From contig JAJQJQ010000009.1 of the NCBI GenBank assembly GCA_028622995.1, positions 2,542,001 to 2,606,000 of the forward strand: 64,000 bases of DNA. Reading direction: 5' to 3'. Each line of letters opens with the position of its first letter. Positions within the stretch are counted from its first letter, which is position 1. Below are positions 35,750-46,993 of the stretch, piece after piece. The DNA comes from Panagrolaimus kolymaensis (lineage: Eukaryota > Nematoda > Chromadorea > Rhabditida > Panagrolaimidae). Position numbers and translations under genes: made by a program. The notes below the pieces were generated by a model. It worked only from the letters and a program-made list of their open reading frames with translations, did not search any database and had not been told where the DNA came from.

Positions 35750-36308
35750 ATGCGTTTTTTGATTATTTTATCTTTGGTTTTGGTATCAAGTGTTTATGGA
35801 AGTATTATTGCTGAACAACACACTGGAATTCAATCTTATAGAGTAAGTTTTTTATCCCTATGTTTTTAGATATAAGTTTCGCTCATCAAAAAATTCGAAT
35901 TTTATAGGTAAAAGGCAAACTTCGATGTGGTGAAGAACCAGCCGCTCAAGTTCGAGTCAAACTTGTCGATGATGATTTTGGCCCCGATCCCGATGATGAT
36001 CTCGATTCAGGATATACAGATGAAAATGGTTATTTTGATCTTTCTGGTGATACAACTGAATTAACAACCATTGATCCACATTTAAAAGTAAAACATAAAC
36101 CCAAAATTTTAAAAAAGAAATCCAAAAATATTTATTTTAGATTTATCACGATTGCGATGATGGTTTAATTCCTTGCCAACGTCGATGGAAATTTGAATTA
36201 CCCAATAATTATATCACAAGTGGAAGAACTCCCAAAAAAGTTCTTGATATTGGTGAATGGAATTTACAAGCTAAAATGCCTGATGAAAGTCATGATTGCG
36301 TACATTAA
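35750..36308 (+). CDS. Transthyretin-like (TTR) secreted protein 3, 3 exons
   Basis: Exons 35750-35842, 35908-36087 and 36141-36308 join in phase to 146 residues. Signal peptide (FLIILSLVLVSSVYG), then VKGKLRCGEEPAAQVRVKL, PDPDDDLDSGYTDENGYF, TIDPHLKIYHDC, CQRRWKFELPNNYI and HDCVH. Nearest to TTR gene 2 by the shared DSGYTDENGYF segment. It begins only 183 bp after gene 2 with TTTTTAG acceptors in between, spacing compatible with co-transcription and trans-splicing. Confidence 0.9.
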
Positions 36309-37407
36309 TTAAAGTTTATAAACTTTTTCTGTTTTGTTTTTTGTAAAATAAAATTTTTAAAAATACATACAATTTTTAATATTGTTTGGAAGAAAATAAA
36401 AGTTTAAAATATTGGATTGGATCAAAATTGGGTAAAAATTTTTTTAATGGTAATGTTAATAAAACTCAAAGCAAAAAATATCATTCAAAATAATTATGAT
36501 AGCATGAATATTTGAAAACTGCATAAAATTTTAGGCAAGAAAATGAATTTTTGCATTACATGAGAATGGTGTGACAGTGTAACTTTCCAATGAGCTATCT
36601 ACAGAAATGACGAATTTTTTAATATCAATTGCTTTAATTGTTGCAACAAAATCCGTGCAAAATCTTGAAGAAATTGATAAGGTTCAAATGATACATGTGA
36701 AACTGTGAGGATTATTCTAATTGTTGAAGTTTAATTGTTGTAAACATTGTGGATTGATGATCGTAAAAGATCGATCTGATTAGAAAAAAATTGGTTTTAA
36801 ACACAAAAAAATCTATGCCTTAAAATCATTTTTTAATTTTTATTTTACTAATTTTTAATCAAAATAAAAAAAGAATGGTTAATAAAATATTCAAAAAAGA
36901 AAATAAAAAAAAAATGTTTTGAAATAAAGGGAAAAAGCAATCGATGAAGAAGTTGTTGACGAATGTTTTGTTGTTCAAAAAGATTTATTAAAAATAAAAA
37001 ACCAATTTAAAGAGCATTCTTTGTTTTCAAACGACAGCAACGATGTTTTTTTTTGCTTTTCGCTTTCTTCCAAAAAACGATGTAACGATTTGAAGACTCG
37101 TGTCATTAAAAAAGGCTCTCTGCCCCGATTATGCTCATTTTTAAAAGGACAATGTCATTGATTTTTGATAACTCATCTTCGCGCGTTTTTTTTTTACTAG
37201 AAAAAAGAAAGAAAAAAAGAGCTGAATGGTTTTCTTTTGAGTCTTTTTTTAGTTGCATTGTTTTAAGTTTTCTTTATTATCTTTAAAAAATTATTTGAAT
37301 ATTTTACAAATCTCTTTTTTTTTTGTATTTAGAGTTAAAATAGTTATACTATCAAAGATAAAATATAAACAGCGACTTTAAAATCTTCCTTTTTCTTACA
37401 TGTTTTC
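36309..37407. other. Intergenic with one possible micro-frame
   Basis: A 33-codon frame at 36608-36709 begins with a signal-peptide-like stretch (FLISIALIVATKS) and ends at TGA. It may be the first-exon remnant of the decayed fragments that follow, or chance. The rest is AT-rich without recognisable content. Confidence 0.3.
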
Positions 37408-37760
37408 AAGCTAACCTTCAAGCCTCGAACTCCCTATGAGCTATCATTCTTCAAAGGAAAAGTTCCATTCAATGTTGACTTTGGTGTCAAGACAACTCAC
37501 TTTGAAATCCTCGACGCAGCAGAATAATGTTCATGCCGAAACGAATCAGCCGCACAGCCACAGCCATGCGCCAATCAATCCAATTTTTGTTCTCTTTAAT
37601 TTTTATCATTTTATTTTTTTTGAAATTTTTCATTTGCAAATCAAAGTTTTTTTATTTATATGAAGTTCCTGAATTTGATTTTACAAAAATTCATGGTATT
37701 TATTATTGTGGCGAAAAATTCTATGGCCCAAACTTCCAAATGAAATCCATTTTTTATTAA
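37408..37760 (+). pseudogene. Decayed coding fragments, family unknown
   Basis: Two short pieces with clearly protein-like composition: 37408-37527 (PRTPYELSFFKGKVPFNVD, ending at TAA) and 37653-37760 in another frame (FDFTKIHGIYYCGEKFYGP, ending at TAA). No splice sites link them. I read them as remnants of one or more secreted-protein genes. The first piece faintly recalls a galectin-type strand, which is too weak to assign. Confidence 0.4.
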
Positions 37761-38667
37761 TATTTTTCAAGCTAAAATTAACATAATTTAAAACTAGGAA
37801 GTTCAACAAATGGATTTTTAAAAAATAGAAAGGTTTTATTTTTTTGTCCTAGAATCTTCGACGGGAAATTTGAAATGAAATTCACTTTTTAATATATCTT
37901 TTAAAGTTAAAATAAACGTCTAAATTTTCTCTAATGTTTTGAAAATTGCAAATCAAATGGAACATCGTTAATCATAAGCTTTTATGAGATGCTCTCATCT
38001 AAACAGAAATAAATATTTGTTTTTTAAAAATTATAGCAATTCATTTAAATTTACAATTCAGCGTGTCGTGACAATCATGGTTATCTGTTTTTAAATTTAT
38101 TCGCTGAAACTAATCCTTTTCTTTGTTTATCAACAAATATATTTTCCACGGAATATAGGAAAATATATCAATTTTAACGGTCATTCTGCTCAAATAACAA
38201 AGCTCCTCAGTCTTTTAATTACTAAATTTGACTTATAAAAACGTTTAAAGAAACAAAAAACAAATATAAAATATTCAAAAAAAATATATAAAAAAATTCA
38301 GGAGTTAAAGAAATGCTTCATCAATAGCAGTTTGATCTTTTTGAAATAAAAAAAAACTTTTCTTTCATTTTTTTAATTGCAATAATAAATCTCAGAGAAA
38401 ACGAAAAGATTTTCCCTGATTTTCATTTAAAAGCCTTTTTTCTGTGCACTATAAAAAATTTGTTTACGAATAACAACAATCAGTAAAAAATAATGGCCTT
38501 TAAAACAAAAATGTTAATCGTCTTTTTAGAAAAATTAAAAAGTTTAATATTTCTGGGCCTTGAAGCTACGACAGAAAATTAATCGTCTTTTTATTTTTAT
38601 TTTTCAAGCTAAAATAAACATAATTTAAAAGCCATTTTTTTTAAAAATCGCACTTTTAAGAAAATTT

Positions 38668-39150
38668 TTGGCATTTGGAAAAAATTTTATTTCCATTTCT
38701 GGGACTAATATTCATTACCCAGGGGTTTTTGAGGTCGCTGATCACGAATTTGTAGACAGTTTAATTGGTTTTAAAGCGAAAACACGAGATCCAGAGGTCT
38801 CGACCAGAAAACTTAACTTTTTTTCAGACGCTTTTTTTTTAAAGTGTCTTTACTGAAAAATAGCAAAAAATCCACTGATTATTTTTGTAATTGATGCCAT
38901 CTATCGAAGTTTAATGATAAATGGGTCAAAAGTCCATTTTAAGGCCAAAGTTGATGTTTCTCCTGGGAAAACTCAAAATCTGTGGCCGGATGATTGCCAT
39001 TTTATTACAGATTCGGATTCTCCATGAAATTCTGTCCTAGAAAAAGCTGATTGCACATATAAAAAAGCGTGTTCCTGGTCTTCAAAAAAATTGATGAACA
39101 TGTTACACCAAAATGGGGTATATGGACAAGCACCTCATGAATACATGTAA
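38668..39150 (+). pseudogene. Decayed coding fragments with internal stop
   Basis: 38668-38856 encodes ISGTNIHYPGVFEVADHEF and ends at TAA. 38884-39150 stays in one frame for 88 codons (INGSKVHFKAKVDVSPGKT, WPDDCHFITDSDSP, then TGA at 39025, then DCTYKKACSWSSKKLM and NGVYGQAPHEYM to TAA). The codon content is unlike the T-run noise around it. Family unknown; likely relics of a secreted Cys-containing protein. Confidence 0.4.
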
Positions 39151-39506
39151 AAAATATAAAATCTCAACAAAAAACATAGAAAAAATTATTTTATGATTTT
39201 ACAAATCGATAAAACTTCACTTTGATATGATTTTTGATTTTTCCTGAATTTTTGAAATTTAATAGTAGCAACCAGCGCTACGGTTTTCGGTTTTTCGGTT
39301 GCACTTCTTTGAAGGCCATATTTCTTATTTTTAGTTTTAAATCGGCTTGAATTTGCCATCGAAGTCCGTGAGAAGGGGGTGGCAGTTGCTTTTAATCTTC
39401 TACAAAAACGTTTTTAATTTCCGCAAGTGTTATATTCTCTTAACTTCAAATTCCATTAATAAACTTTTACTAATAAGTTATTAGAGTAAAATAAATCATT
39501 ATTAAT

Positions 39507-39832
39507 AATTTGGCAGTAACAACTAAAGGTGAGTTGAATGAAGAGGGATTGAAACAAGATTATGATATTATCTTTCATTTTAATTTACTTCCCTATTATT
39601 TTCACTATCAAATAGGTGGTGGAGGAGAACATGGAGAAATTATTTGTTGAGCTTGGGCCCTACAAAAATGGCAGCCTCTTGATAGGCTAATTTGTGTTCC
39701 TCATTTCGGATATTATTTTGTTCCATTTCCGTATACAATATTCGTGAAACTTATGTTTGCAATTATAATTATTAATTCAAAATACCATTCTTCCTCCTCA
39801 CGATCATCCATACAAATTTATACATTTTAGTG
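39507..39832 (+). pseudogene. Decayed coding fragment with internal TGA
   Basis: One frame runs 109 codons interrupted only by TGA at 39648-39650: KGELNEEGLKQDYDIIFHFN, YQIGGGGEHGEIIC, stop, AWALQKWQPLDRLICVPHFG and onwards to TAG. No start or splice partner was found. Probably part of the same decayed gene set as the fragments upstream. Confidence 0.4.
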
Positions 39833-40657
39833 ATTCTTCTTACAAATTTGAATGAGCAAAGCTCCTTTTTTTTTATTATCATTTTCAAAAAAAAATACAT
39901 ATAAACAAATTAAATATTCAAAAATATATTTAAGAAGTTGTCAAAAAATAAAGTCAAAACTGCCAGATGCAAAAGAAAAAAGCAAAAAGCAAACAGCGAT
40001 AGGAAGAAAAATAAATAAAGTGCCGCGAGATTTTTGTTTTCATTGAATTTATCGATCCATCAATCGTTGTTGCTTTTTAAAATCAATTTTTTTTTATTTT
40101 GCTTTCACACAATCCTTTTCAAATTTATTGAAAAACAAAAAAATAAATGCATTTAATGCCATTTTGGCTGAAAGTATCCTTTTTTTCATTTTCAGCCAAA
40201 AAAAGCCTTTTAATATAAAGCCCAAAATAAAAGTTTAAAAAAATTCGCGATTTATTATTAATTCTCTGATTCACTATTATTTTTTAACTATCTAAGTATC
40301 TGTACAGTCATTGGTTGGATTACTACACATTAAAAAGAAAAAAGAAAATTGAAGAATATTCTTATCAATAAAATTATATAACTAACGCAACGTAATGAAA
40401 AGATGCTTTGCTGCCTGCTTCTACGTTTACAAGCAACAATCAACAAGCAAGCAAAAATGATAGAAAGATAGCTGAATTTTTCAAAGGTGTGCAGGCGCGC
40501 GCAAACAAATAAAAAAGTTTTTTTGAAGCAATTTTATTTTTATTTTTTTTAGATGCTTGTTTTTCTTGTTGTTGCTTGATTCATGAAACAAAATTTTGTT
40601 GTTATTATTATTATAATTTGAACGAAAAAAAAATTCCAACGAATAAAAAAAAATAAA
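39833..40657. other. Intergenic, probable promoter of the next gene
   Basis: About 0.8 kb, AT-rich with short A/T runs; no exon, hairpin or repeat supported. Confidence 0.4.
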
Positions 40658-42126
40658 ATGAAAAAATTATTTTATTTTTCATTTTGGATAGTTTTTACTC
40701 AAGTAATTTTGTGTTCCTCCTCTTCAAATGAGATTATAGTAAGTAATATATTTTTAGCTTTCAAAAAAAATTTGCATAAAAATTTTATTTTTTAAGGGTA
40801 TTAATAACGATGATGTAATAATAGCTTCAATTTTTTCAATAAGAAATTTAATTGCAAATTTAAATTTTGATTATTATCTTAACAATATTACTCAATTAAA
40901 TTTATTTTTAGAAGTGGATACAGAGAATGAGCAAGTTTTTCACCTTTTTAATTATTCTTTTGAATAACTTTTTATTTCAGGCATTTGAATAAAAATATTG
41001 GACCATTTCTTTTATACAATAACAGTAATTTTTATATACCGTATATTAATAACAAACCAGTGGATTTTGTTATTTTTAATTCATTCGTAAGTCAAGAAAT
41101 AAAATTATTTTTGACCTTCAAAAAATATATTTAATATTTTCAGAATTCAATAACCATAAATGCTCATTTTGTTTTTCAATATATTGGAACATCCGATACT
41201 GAAGAAGAAAACCATATTTTGCTTACTTTAACAAATTCAACATATTTATCAAACGATTGGACCAATGCAACCCAATATTGGACTAGTGACAATGGAGAAA
41301 TTACTTGGTAAAAATAATTTTGCCTCTAATTACGTTTTTTTAATGTAATATTTTTTAAGGAATGTAAACTTTGAATATTTTAAACATTGCCAAAATTCAA
41401 ATTATGGTTTTTATTGCGATAATCAAACTTTTACAACCACAATTCCAAGCTCAACTATTTCTTACACAACATTATCCACAACTCCAGAATCTTTAAGCGA
41501 TTGTGAAGCTCAAATTCAAACCCTTCAAGATGAAAAAAAAAAAGAAAGAAATCGAAAAAATTTATTTTTTTGGCTTTGGATCGGTTTCATTGTCTTGGCG
41601 GTTATTTTGTTGCTTTTAATGTTTTTATTTTGTTGTTGCTGGTTGAGAGAACGAGGGTTAGATTTTTCACATTTTTTTTATTCGAACTTTGATAATTTTG
41701 TTATTTCTTTGAAGACGGTTGGCTGAATACAAAAAAGAAATCCAACGAAATCAAAACATTGGAAGAACGACGACAAGAAGTCGAAATCGAGTAGACATAG
41801 TCCATCCACATATGGTTTACCCCGCAGCTGCTGACCAACAACACCAAAATCCTAGTGGTGGCGGTGAAACAACAACGACAGTTCGTCAAAGGCAGTTACC
41901 TCCATATCGACCACCACAAAATATGCAACCTCCAAGACAAACAACTGCCATAAATTCTCAAGGTCCCATCGATGCTTCATCAAATATAGTTTATCCAAGA
42001 ACTGTAGTGCCTCGATATGCTCAAGCTCCACAGCCTCTCCCTAGACAACAGCCTTTTCATCAATATCCATCCGATGATGATGAAACTGATGCATGGTCAG
42101 TGCCTCCAAATGAACATGTTGTTTAA
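40658..42126 (+). CDS. Type I membrane glycoprotein, 6 exons, with a GC-AG intron
   Basis: Exons 40658-40738, 40797-40930, 40981-41086, 41144-41307, 41360-41656 and 41715-42126 join in phase to 397 residues. Signal peptide (FYFSFWIVFTQVILC), an Asn-rich ectodomain with many N-x-S/T sites (NNIT, NNS, NST, NAT), Cys-containing end and a Thr/Ser stem, a short charged coiled segment, then one transmembrane helix (IGFIVLAVILLLLMFLFCCCW). The cytoplasmic tail is rich in Pro, Gln and Arg (LPPYRPPQNMQPPRQ). Intron 2 (40931-40980) has donor A|GCAAGT and is the only choice that keeps the frame. I do not recognise the family; adhesion or sensory receptor roles are possible. Confidence 0.75.
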
Positions 42127-42287
42127 TTAATAAACTTAATTAATTTAAATTTATTTTTCGTTTTGATCTCTAATTTTTTTTTTGTTAAAAAAAGTATTTA
42201 AAGAATGAAAAAACAAAAACAAAACATGAAAGTAAAGTATAGTAACAAAAGGAAAATTAAGAAATTGCAGATTAATCTTTTTTGTGT

Positions 42288-43590
42288 GGCAGAAACTTGC
42301 AAAAACGTATTTCTTTCTTTTCATGTTTTTTATTTACATCACTCACAAAAAAAACGTCCAATACTTTTTCGGAATTTGATGGACCCGTTTTTTTTCGACT
42401 TTGAAAGTTGTTTTCAGCATTTTTGTGTACATATTGTCAACTTTTGATGGACAAGGCATTGTGACTATCTTATTAGACAAAGCGGTCCAAATAAAATGAG
42501 ACGAAACTTTTTCTTTGGTTGTCTGGAGGCCTATTTCAATTCATCATTTTTTCGTTTTAGCGTATTCATATAGGTTCAAGTTTTGGTTGCTTCATGCGTA
42601 TACCGATTTAGTTATTTCTGATGATGGCTGCATGACTATTAATGGTGTGACTATTCATTGTGCCAGCACTCTTCAGTCGATATTTTTGTTCAACTGAAGG
42701 GCGTTGGTAGACAAGGAAAAGTACCACGATTGATGACTATGCTTCGGTATCGGCTGGCTAATTTATTGCTTGACCGAATGCTTCAATAAAAGCTTATAAA
42801 TTTTGGATGTTCAAATTCTAAATTTGGAAAAAATCATATAAAAAATATATTGGCGGTCGCAAACAAAAAAATTTTTTTTGTCCAAATTTTTTCAATTTTG
42901 TCCAAGTTTTAAGACATTTTCATCCTTTAACAGGATACTTTTGTCGAAGTTTTACTTCTACCCGTCGCTCCGTGACCATCCAAGTTAAAACCGAGTAGAG
43001 TCCAAGTATTTGGATGATAAAGGTACTTTTTTTCTGTGAGTGATTAGTTTTTGTCGTTTTGTCGCGGTCGTTGCCGTCTCATCTTTTTATATTTGTATGC
43101 ATGCTTTCTTACTCGCTTTGCTTTTGCCTCCACCACGTTCCTCCTCCTCTGGAATAAAAAAAAAATATAATAATAATAATATTTTAATATGAATATTTTT
43201 GGCGAAGAAACAACAACGACGACCGATCATGGAAAAAAAGCGTCAAAGAAAGGTGTGCGACGAAAACATGAAAGAAAAAAGAAAAGAGTATTTGTTGGCG
43301 ATGGTTGTCCCCGACGTGTTTAAAAAAAAGCTCTTCTTTTTTATTTTCTTGCGGAGAGAGATTGGTCATCAAAAAGTCCTACGCGCTGCACTGATTTTTT
43401 TACCATTTTTTTGTTGTTTTTTCAAACTAAAAAATAAAAAGAAAAGCTTGTGCGTGTGATGAATTTTTCTCTCCTCTTCCTTTTTTTTTACTTTATTAAA
43501 TTTTTTATAGTTTCTCTCCATTTTTTTCTATGATAAGTGAGAAGAAAGCAAATGATAGAATGACATAAACATGAATTCAAAAATCGCTCA
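42288..43590. repeat. Non-coding segmental duplication, copy A
   Basis: Outside the inserted element 42340-43042, this segment matches 49769-50455 over several hundred bases in the same orientation, for example GCGTCAAAGAAAGGTGTGCG at ~43239 and ~50038 and the stretch around ATGAATATTTTTGGCGA. It lies upstream of the leucine-rich-repeat gene and probably carries promoter sequence. Ends are approximate. Confidence 0.75.
42340..43042. mobile_element. 703-bp DNA-transposon-like insertion with CACT...AGTG ends
   Basis: The element starts CACTCACAAAAAAAA and ends TTTTTTTCTGTGAGTG, imperfect inverted ends. It interrupts the duplicated segment precisely: the other copy at ~49.8 kb reads TTACATTAGTTT where this copy reads TTACAT, element, ATTAGTTT. 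This gives a 2-bp AT target duplication. CACT-type termini with 2-3 bp duplications are typical of the CACTA/EnSpm superfamily, but classification from ends alone is an inference. The interior holds only broken frames (for example 42515-42697), so it is non-autonomous or a relic. Confidence 0.7.
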
Positions 43591-44056
43591 AAGTAACCTT
43601 TGAATTATTAGATTATTTAATGGGTTTTTTAAACATTATTGTAAAATGGGTAAATTACTCGCTAAAATAACTTGTTGTTTTTATTGAAATACCAAAAAGT
43701 GGGCAATGTAGCTTCGAATCAATTTTTTTAAACTCATGCTTAACTTTTTTCTGTCATATTTAGAAATTATTAATTTTAAAAAAATATGATTAGCCTGTCT
43801 CTTTTATCATTTAAGGAGTCACGACAACCATTAGCTAATTTTTCATCGACGTATTTGATAAATTCTTTGCAATGGTTACGGTGAGCCATTATATATTTTC
43901 TTTTTGGGTTTTTATTATTCATGGCCTTTAATTAGATGTTTTGCGTTCCACAAAAATCTTACAACGCTTGGCATTTTGCCATAAACAGATTGATTTAAAT
44001 TTGATCACTTGTGTTGGATGGCTTTTTATTCAGGTAAAGAATCCGTTTGTTTTAAA
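43591..44056. other. 5' flank of the LRR gene
   Basis: AT-rich, no coding content recognised; an acceptor-like TTTTTATTCAG (44023-44033) lies just before the ATG and could be a trans-splice site. Confidence 0.4.
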
Positions 44057-46001
44057 ATGGAAATATTAAATTTTCATGTATTTTTTCTTTTGATATTTTA
44101 TGCTAAAGTTTATATTTCTCGTAGTATTCATGTAGAAGAGAGTGCTGAATTATTCTCTGATCAAATAACTGGTTATTATTTTTTTAATAAAGAAAATGGT
44201 GTCAACAGCTCCTCGATGGAAAATATTAATTATGTTTGCGACGAAAAAAATGATGGTAAGTTTAATAATTAAGGAAAACTAATTAATAAAAGTTTTGTTG
44301 ATGACGCATGTAAATGTATGAATAGCGAACTTTATTGCACTGGCTTGTCCACAAATCCATCAAAACAAAATCATACAAATATTCAAATACGAAAAAGTAA
44401 TTTTGTTTTAATTAACGCTACTTTTATGCATAATGCCATACAATCTCTTAGCAAAGTAAGTGTGTGCATTTTTGTAATGTTACTAGAAATTCTTCTTTGG
44501 GAACTCTCGAAAATAAAGTTGTCTTATAATACTTCTACAACTTCTTGATGCGCGTTTTCAAGCCATATGCATTACGTTTAAAAACACCTATTTATAACAA
44601 ATATTTTAGGGAAAGGTATTCCCAGAAAATGAACATACTATTAAGAATTTATTAATTATTCATAATGAAATTAAAATAATTGAAAATGGAACTTTTGATA
44701 ATTTTATTTCTTTAACATCGTTGAACTTGGGAACAAACTTATTGACCACCATTGATGATGGAGTGCTTACTTCACATCTTGGGAAAACATTATTATCTTT
44801 AACATTGAGCCGAAATAAGTTAAAATATTTTTCGGCATCAACATTTCAAAACATGGAAAATTTAGTTTCATTGGATCTCTCTGGGAATGTGAATATTAAC
44901 CTGTTAAGTACAGACCACAATACATCAATATTTATTTCATCACTAACCAAATTAAACTCATTAGCTCTTAGTAATTGTAACCTTACATATTTAAATAACG
45001 ATGTTTTTAAAAATCTACGGTAATTTTTTATTATAAGAATTATTACCTACAATATCAAAAGCTTGCTATTTTACTTTAAAAAAACTCTTCTGAATTTTTT
45101 ATGCAATTTTTAAAGCTTTTTTATTTAAGTAAAGTTAAATTAGGACGAACATCATCATTTAAAAACGCGTATTCAATACGAGGATGAAAATAAAGAGAGA
45201 ATACAAAATTTACTTTGCAAATTACTTAGCTATAATAAACTGCATTATTAAAAAGATATGGAGGTCACTATGTTTAATTATTTTTTAATGATTATTTACT
45301 TTTTTTAAAAGTATTTTTTTAGACAGTTAATCATCTTAGAGTTACATTCAAATCCTTTAACTTCGGTACCAGCTGCAATAAACCATCTTTCAAGTCTTCA
45401 GGATTTAACTTTATTTGAAACCAAAATTCATTCAATTGGGAGTTGTGCTTTTTGTAGTCTAAAAAAGCTTAAAGGTATTTTTTTAATGTATAATCGTTAT
45501 TTATCTTACATTAATGAAAATGCGTTTGGATCAATCACAAATGGATATGCCCCGAAGTTGAATGAATTTATGATTTTTTCTTCCAATATTTCTCTGCTTC
45601 CTGAAAAACTTTTGGATTGGAGAAAAATTAACAAAACTTTTATCGGGGACAATCCCTATTTATGTAATTGTTCAATGGCTTGGCTTATTAATGATATCAA
45701 GACGTCACAGCCTTATATTAACAATTTAGCTTATGTAAAAACACACGATAAACATTTGGAGTGTTACGATCCTCCATATCTAAGAAAACAAAAGTTTCAA
45801 GAAATATCCCAATTCTATTGCTCCCAATCAACTTTATTTGAAAATTATTACGTTTTTTCCGCCTTAGTGATTTTGGTATTTGTAATTTTTGGAGTCGCGT
45901 TTTATTATACAGTTTCTCGTTATTACTTTATAACACTGAATAGCAATATTGACGATGAAGAAAATCAGCTTCATGAAGACTTTGAGTTAAAAACTTATTA
46001 G
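44057..46001 (+). CDS. Leucine-rich-repeat type I membrane protein with an anomalous in-frame stop
   Basis: Coding blocks 44057-44455, 44610-45019 and 45323-46001 (the first containing an in-frame TAA at 44270-44272) encode a signal peptide, an N-terminal Cys cap (YVCDEKND...DACKCMNSELYC), several leucine-rich repeats (LTSLNLGTNLLTTIDDG, LLSLTLSRNKLKYFSA, LVSLDLSGN), a C-terminal Cys cap (NPYLCNCSMAWLIND ... ECYDPP), a transmembrane helix (VFSALVILVFVIFGVAF) and a short acidic tail. The architecture is that of LRR adhesion or receptor proteins. Everything is intact except the TAA; it lies inside an 18-nt GTAAGT...TTAAG stretch (44256-44273) whose removal keeps the frame, while the 37-nt alternative (acceptor at 44292) breaks it. 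Confidence 0.75.
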
Positions 46002-46203
46002 TTTATTTATGTTATTATGACAAGAAATTTACTATCTTTATTCTCATTTTTTTCTTTGTTATAAATAGTGATAATCTTTATTTTTTATTTTTGAATGGAT
46101 TGGTTGTTGCTTATTATAAATTTATTATTAAATAAAACATATAACACGTGAAATTTTAACACGCTAAATGAAATGGATTCATCGGATTTTTTGATTTTGA
46201 CCT

Positions 46204-46642
46204 TTAAGGAGATGCTGGGACGCTTAATAAGGCTGAATCTTTTTGATCATATTTGACGAGATTTCCCAAATCATTTCTAATAAAATAATTTAAGACGAGT
46301 AAAGAAAAATCATTTTTTAGAAAAACACTAAATTTATGACAACATGCTTCTAAAAGGGGCCAGCAACGTCCTTGTGCATCTGGATAAGCAAAATCTGGGC
46401 ATGCCTTATTGTATTTGCATTCCAGAGCATTCACGCTATCACTTTCATGGAACTGTTCATGGCATTCAGTTTTTAGGTCATCGATCATCTTTAGCAAAAT
46501 TTTATGTAATTTTTGATATCTCGAGAAAAAGAAGCTTTTTTCGAGCTTTTAGTTTTGAAAACTTTTGTTCATGATAGCATAAACTTACTGATGATACCAT
46601 GAAAAATAGCCACCATAACATGATTATAAACAAATACTTCAT
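46204..46642 (-). CDS. Small secreted Cys-rich protein, 2 exons
   Basis: Exons 46642-46589 and 46488-46204 join in phase to 112 residues. A signal peptide (YLFIIMLWWLFFMVSS) precedes an acidic mature protein with six cysteines: TECHEQFHES, ALECKYNKACPDF, GRCWPLLEACCHKF. A 51-nt stretch inside exon 2 with GT...TTATTAG ends could be an optional in-frame intron. Family not recognised; small secreted proteins of this kind are common in nematode secretomes. An LTR retrotransposon in the same orientation ends 32 bp upstream of the ATG, so its LTR may drive or disrupt this gene. Confidence 0.6.
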
Positions 46643-46674
46643 GACGTTGCGAGCTTAAATTCCAGTTCGAGTTG

Positions 46675-46993
46675 TGTCGAGAATTTGATATATAAATTCT
46701 TTATTTAAACCGTTTCAAAGAGAAAACCAAAGGAGTCCAAACGAAATGTGAACCCAACGAAGTGTAATTTTAGTTAAAAGCTGCGAAGCTTTTATATGGA
46801 CTTGAAACAAAGAGAAAATGAATCATAAGGAAGAAATAAGAGAGTGAGAGATAGAAAGGGATATGATCTTTAGTGGACGATGTAAATAAGTGTGAATAAT
46901 AAAAAACACAAATAGTAAACATGTCTGGGAAAGCGGGAAGATAAAAGAGAGAAAGAGAGAGAGAGATGAATAATCGCGATGATATTCGCGACA
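46675..46993 (-). repeat. 3' LTR, adjacent to the small Cys-rich gene
   Basis: On the reverse strand it contains a TATA box (TATAAAAGC, TATAAAA at 46796-46790) and about 90 nt later AATAAA (46705-46700), the normal U3-R order. It lies directly upstream of and co-oriented with the gene at 46204-46642, so transcripts starting at its TATA box would run into that gene unless cut at the AATAAA. Confidence 0.9.

Noticed and set aside
42515..42697. Frame inside the CACT-ended element, considered as transposase remnant
   Set aside because: Only 60 codons, no DDE motif or zinc finger recognised; noted only as possible relic.
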